Part shown: piece after piece, positions 62,767 to 64,000 of the stretch | Layout of the letters: each line of letters starts with the position of its first letter | Numbering within the stretch: the first letter of the stretch is position 1 | Source of the DNA: JAWPMV01 sp039819665 | GTDB lineage: Bacteria; Bacteroidota; Bacteroidia; J057 | Assembly (NCBI GenBank): GCA_039819665.1 | Contig: JBCBRM010000039.1 | Span: 1-64,000 of the forward strand | DNA: 64,000 bases | Direction: 5' to 3' | Notes under the pieces: generated by a model | The model's database searches: none | Seen by the model: only the letters and a program-made list of their open reading frames with translations | What the model was told of the DNA's origin: nothing | Translations under genes and position numbers: made by a program

Positions 62767-64000
62767 CTAAAGGTTCTCTAAAACAAAGTCCGTCATCTTT
62801 TTATACAAGTGATAACGCGTGTACCCTCCATAAATTCCATGATTTCGATTAGGATAAAAGAATAGATCAAATTGTTTATTGGAAGCTACCAGGGCATTGA
62901 TCATTTCCATAGAATTTTGGACGTGTACATTATCATCTCCTGTACCGTGTACCAGCAAGAGTTTACCTTGTAGCTGATTGGCAAAATTTATAGGAGAATT
63001 CTGGTCGTAACCAGAGGGATTTAACTGAGGAGTCTTTAGGTATCTTTCTGTATAAATGGTATCGTAAAATCTCCAGTTTGTTACAGGTGCCACAGAGATA
63101 CCAGCTTTGAATATCCCATTTCCTTTCGTCATACAAAGAGCAGTCATGTACCCCCCGTAACTCCATCCCCAAATCCCGATTCTGTTAGCATCTACATAGG
63201 ATTGATTTCCCAGATATGTTGCGGCTTCTATCTGATCTATGGTCTCATATTTCCCCAATTCTCCATAGGTAACCGTTGCAAAATCTCTTCCTCTTGCACC
63301 CGTTCCTCTTCCATCCACACAGGCGATGATATAGCCTTGTTGAGCAAGCATTTGGTACCAGAGGTAATTGAAGCTTCCCCATTCATTTAAAACTTCCTGA
63401 GACCGAGGACCTCCGTAGACAAACATCAGGACCGGATATTTTTTCGCTGGATCAAAAGAAGTAGGCTTGATCATCCAGCCATTTAACTCAACCTCTTCAG
63501 AAGTGGTGAAAGAAAAGAATTCGGGAGCCTTGATGTCCAGTTTGCTTAGCCGCTGTTCTAAAGTAGCATTGTCTACCAGGGTTTTCAGACTTTCTCCTTT
63601 ATTGTTGACTAAACGTGTAACACCTGGTTTTGTCTGTGTACTATAAGAATCCACAAAATAATTAAGGGCGCTGCTAACTGTTATGCTATGCTTTCCTGCA
63701 GTATCTGTAAGCTTTTTCTTCTTTTTCCCCTTAAAATTGATACTATACAAATGTCTTTCGAAGGGACTGACTTCAGTAGAAAGGAAGTAAATGAGTTCAT
63801 TTTCTTCATCGACCCCCAAAATTTCCTCTACCTCAAATTCGCCTTTGGTCAATTGTGCGATCTCCGATCCATTTGGTGCTTTGTGATAAATATGCTGATA
63901 GCCATCTATTTCACTCAGCCAAAGAAAGCCTTTATCATCAGGAAGAAAATGCCATTTATCGTCGGTAGCTTCTCGTACATAAGTATCACTTACTTCTGTC
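62767..64000 (-). CDS. Dipeptidyl peptidase IV-type prolyl oligopeptidase (S9), 3' part
   Basis: 410 residues to the stop; the 5' end lies beyond the window. The visible part holds the end of the eight-bladed propeller (WHFLPDDKGFLWLSEIDGYQHIYH) and the whole alpha/beta hydrolase domain: nucleophile in GWSYGGY, the aspartate in GTGDDNVH and the histidine in NRNHGIYGG, plus RGTGARGRDF. Full-length members remove Xaa-Pro dipeptides from peptides in the periplasm. The gene sits 207 nt upstream of the SprB gene on the same strand, with a nested hairpin in between. Confidence 0.93.
   Translation of the reverse strand, partial: TEVSDTYVREATDDKWHFLPDDKGFLWLSEIDGYQHIYHKAPNGSEIAQLTKGEFEVEEILGVDEENELIYFLSTEVSPFERHLYSINFKGKKKKKLTDTAGKHSITVSSALNYFVDSYSTQTKPGVTRLVNNKGESLKTLVDNATLEQRLSKLDIKAPEFFSFTTSEEVELNGWMIKPTSFDPAKKYPVLMFVYGGPRSQEVLNEWGSFNYLWYQMLAQQGYIIACVDGRGTGARGRDFATVTYGELGKYETIDQIEAATYLGNQSYVDANRIGIWGWSYGGYMTALCMTKGNGIFKAGISVAPVTNWRFYDTIYTERYLKTPQLNPSGYDQNSPINFANQLQGKLLLVHGTGDDNVHVQNSMEMINALVASNKQFDLFFYPNRNHGIYGGYTRYHLYKKMTDFVLENL

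Overview
The window comes from a chromosome of a Bacteroidota bacterium. The evidence is a SusC/SusD pair, a hybrid two-component system of the SusR-like (HTCS) type, several TonB-dependent receptors with carboxypeptidase-regulatory N-domains, type IX secretion C-terminal domains, a giant SprB-repeat adhesin, TAnnTTTG-type promoters and few Shine-Dalgarno sequences. The EAD11-type domain, the PVC-like heme dehydrogenase and the large SprB protein would fit Saprospiria (Lewinella/Haliscomenobacter-like), but that placement is inference. No prophage, insertion sequence, CRISPR array or rRNA was seen.

Layout. 1-9.3 kb is mostly housekeeping: the end of a DUF1501-like gene, an unknown lipoprotein, a bifunctional (p)ppGpp synthetase/hydrolase, tRNA-Leu(UAG), trigger factor with a strong terminator, then a YbaK-like deacylase, a serine beta-lactamase-fold hydrolase and a ROK sugar kinase. 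9.4-20.7 kb holds secreted functions: a YiiX-like papain-fold protein, a TonB-dependent receptor paired with a T9SS-exported alpha/beta hydrolase that has lost its serine, a Calx-beta/GH16 laminarinase-like lipoprotein, an M28 peptidase, another beta-lactamase-fold protein and a VOC protein.

21.5-48.2 kb is the most distinctive block. A divergent region (40.57-41.04 kb) with an operator-like near-palindrome separates HTCS and a PVC-type heme dehydrogenase on the plus strand from susC-susD on the minus strand. After a hairpin terminator, six minus-strand genes follow almost without gaps (overlaps of 17 nt and 1 nt, gaps of 0, 1 and 5 nt): two tandem paralogous FG-GAP/ASPIC-UnbV lipoproteins, a heme-motif FG-GAP lipoprotein, an STN-type TonB-dependent receptor, a DUF4249 lipoprotein and a macroglobulin-like protein with a plug-like segment. 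It looks like an uptake locus without any carbohydrate-active enzyme, and its substrate cannot be told from sequence.

48.3-64 kb holds a membrane-anchored EAD11-domain protein paired with an outer-membrane barrel, a lipoprotein/coiled-coil pair, a 629-bp gap carrying two inverted copies of a structured GC-rich repeat, an AraC-AhpD-cupredoxin group, a 2430-residue SprB-repeat protein and the 3' part of a DPP-IV-type peptidase. The structured repeat pair, whose stems differ in sequence but keep pairing, and the six-gene coupled operon are the two observations most worth following up.
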